NCBI RefSeq assembly: GCF_025755255.1
Contig: NZ_JALIEB010000001.1
Span: forward strand, 1-64,000
Reading direction: 5' to 3'
Origin: Roseobacter sinensis
GTDB lineage: Bacteria > Pseudomonadota > Alphaproteobacteria > Rhodobacterales > Rhodobacteraceae
Length of the DNA stretch: 64,000 nucleotides
The first letter of the stretch is position 1; each line of letters begins with the position of its first letter. The position numbers were made by a program, and so were the translations under genes. Below, one piece after another: positions 63,122-64,000 of this stretch. A model generated the notes under the pieces. The model did not search any database and had not been told where the DNA came from. It saw only the letters and a program-made list of their open reading frames with translations.

Positions 63122-64000
63122 CTATTCCGCGGCCATCACAGCGCCGTCGCCAATCCGTTCCAGAATCGCCTGGGCACAGTCGCGGCCGTCGCGGATGGCC
63201 CAGACCACGAGGCTTGCACCGCGCACGATGTCGCCCACCGCATAGACCCCGTCGAGCGCTGTCGCCCCTGTCGTGAACTCCGCCTTGATGGTCCCCCAGC
63301 GCGTGACCGGCAGCTCAGGCTGGTCCCAGAGCGTGGGCAGCGCCTCCGGCTCGAATCCCAGCGCCATGATCACCAGATCGGCGTCTTCCACATAATCTGC
63401 GCCTTCGATCACCTCCGGTGCCTGCCGTCCGGTCGCATCCGGCGCGCCGAGGCGCATCTTCTGCACCATCACACCGCTCACCGGATCGCCGACGAAGCCT
63501 TTGGGGGCCGAGAGCCACTCGAAGATCACGCCTTCTTCCTCGGCGTTCTGCACCTCGCGCTGCGAGCCCGGCATGTTGGCGCGGTCGCGGCGGTAGAGGC
63601 ACTTGACGCTCGTCGCGCCCTGCCGCACCGAGGTGCGCACACAGTCCATCGCGGTATCGCCACCACCGATCACCACGACCCGCTTGCCTTCGGCATTCAG
63701 CGCCCCGGAATCGAATTCCGGCACCGCATCGCCAAAGCTCTTGCGGTTGCTCGCCGTCAGGAAATCGATCGCCCGCACGAGGCCTTGTGCACCGACCCCC
63801 GGCGCCTCGATTTCCCTTGATTTATAAACACCTGTGGCAATGATCACCGCGTCGTGGCGCGACCGGAGGTCTTCGAAAGAGATATCTTCGCCCACGTTGG
63901 TATTGAGCTCGAAAGTGACGCCACCCTGCTCCAGTTGGTCGTTGCGGCGCATCACCACATCCTTCTCCAGCTTGAAGCCCGGGATGCCATAGGTCAGCAG
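63122..64000 (-). CDS. gltD: glutamate synthase small subunit, partial (N terminus beyond window)
   Basis: GltD is the NADPH-oxidising subunit that feeds electrons to GltB. The window holds only the C-terminal part (about 290 residues): YGIPGFKLEK near the edge, FELNTNVGEDI, the NADPH site VVVIGGGDTAMDCVRT and the final FAD motif YAVGDIVRGASLVVWAIRDG. The frame is still open at the right edge. The 3Fe-4S/4Fe-4S N-terminal part lies outside. It is separated from gltB by a Spy-like and two GFA genes. Confidence 0.95.
   Translation of the reverse strand: MLTYGIPGFKLEKDVVMRRNDQLEQGGVTFELNTNVGEDISFEDLRSRHDAVIIATGVYKSREIEAPGVGAQGLVRAIDFLTASNRKSFGDAVPEFDSGALNAEGKRVVVIGGGDTAMDCVRTSVRQGATSVKCLYRRDRANMPGSQREVQNAEEEGVIFEWLSAPKGFVGDPVSGVMVQKMRLGAPDATGRQAPEVIEGADYVEDADLVIMALGFEPEALPTLWDQPELPVTRWGTIKAEFTTGATALDGVYAVGDIVRGASLVVWAIRDGRDCAQAILERIGDGAVMAAE

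Overview
The window looks like chromosome of a roseobacter-type alphaproteobacterium (Rhodobacteraceae). The DNA is GC-rich and densely coded. The bc1 complex is of the Rhodobacter type, there is a PetP-PetR regulator pair, lumazine synthase is the type II form, chorismate synthase and isoprenoid genes are ordinary alphaproteobacterial forms, and several solute-uptake and CoA-ester clusters are of the kind marine roseobacters carry. Nothing looks like a prophage, insertion sequence or CRISPR array. Species cannot be fixed from the sequence alone.

Layout. 1-2.7 kb: a gene-poor left edge, tRNA-Lys(TTT), then dapF-mtaB. 2.7-4.6 kb: two non-coding stretches around a Crp/Fnr regulator, with two tandem microprotein ORFs, a perfect TTAA-N7-TTAAC box and a terminator. 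4.6-7.3 kb: petABC (cytochrome bc1) on the minus strand. 7.5-13 kb: a GST, a PaiB-like flavin protein, FMN riboswitch-ribH2, and TPP riboswitch-thiBPQ. 13-17.7 kb: aroC, a TetR regulator divergent from a DM13 protein, a DMT exporter, cobO and a DUF6434 protein. 18-21 kb: PhoD phosphatase, an NTF2-like protein and ilvE. 21-25.6 kb: petP-petR, xseB-ispA-dxs. 25.6-28.3 kb: ExoD-like protein, SDR, glycosyltransferase.

28.4-33.8 kb: a carnitine/gamma-butyrobetaine-like CoA cluster (CaiD-type hydratase, ADP-forming CoA ligase, acyl-CoA dehydrogenase, class II aldolase, VOC protein). 33.8-37.1 kb: ade-amn purine salvage. 37-38 kb: HU protein. 37.6-48 kb: a LysR/PhyH pair facing a seven-gene sugar operon (ABC importer, enolase-superfamily dehydratase, mutarotase, Gfo/Idh/MocA dehydrogenase) that is divergent from a lactonase and an IclR regulator. 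This reads as a non-phosphorylative sugar-acid pathway without its last steps. 48-50.7 kb: LysE and EamA exporters and a GlxA-type regulator. 50.8-52.4 kb: periplasmic glutathione peroxidase divergent from msrB-msrA. 52.4-57 kb: hydantoinase/oxoprolinase, queG, GST and mtgA. 57-64 kb: gltB, two GFA proteins and a Spy-like protein, then gltD cut by the window end.

No strikingly new defence or mobile system is visible. The most useful leads are regulatory: two riboswitches each followed by a hairpin that masks the downstream Shine-Dalgarno sequence, three promoters or promoter pairs whose -35/-10 spacing encloses palindromes, tandem microproteins beside a CtrA-like box, dispersed hairpin repeats, a recurring pre-start motif, and a DapF with Ser at its second catalytic Cys position.
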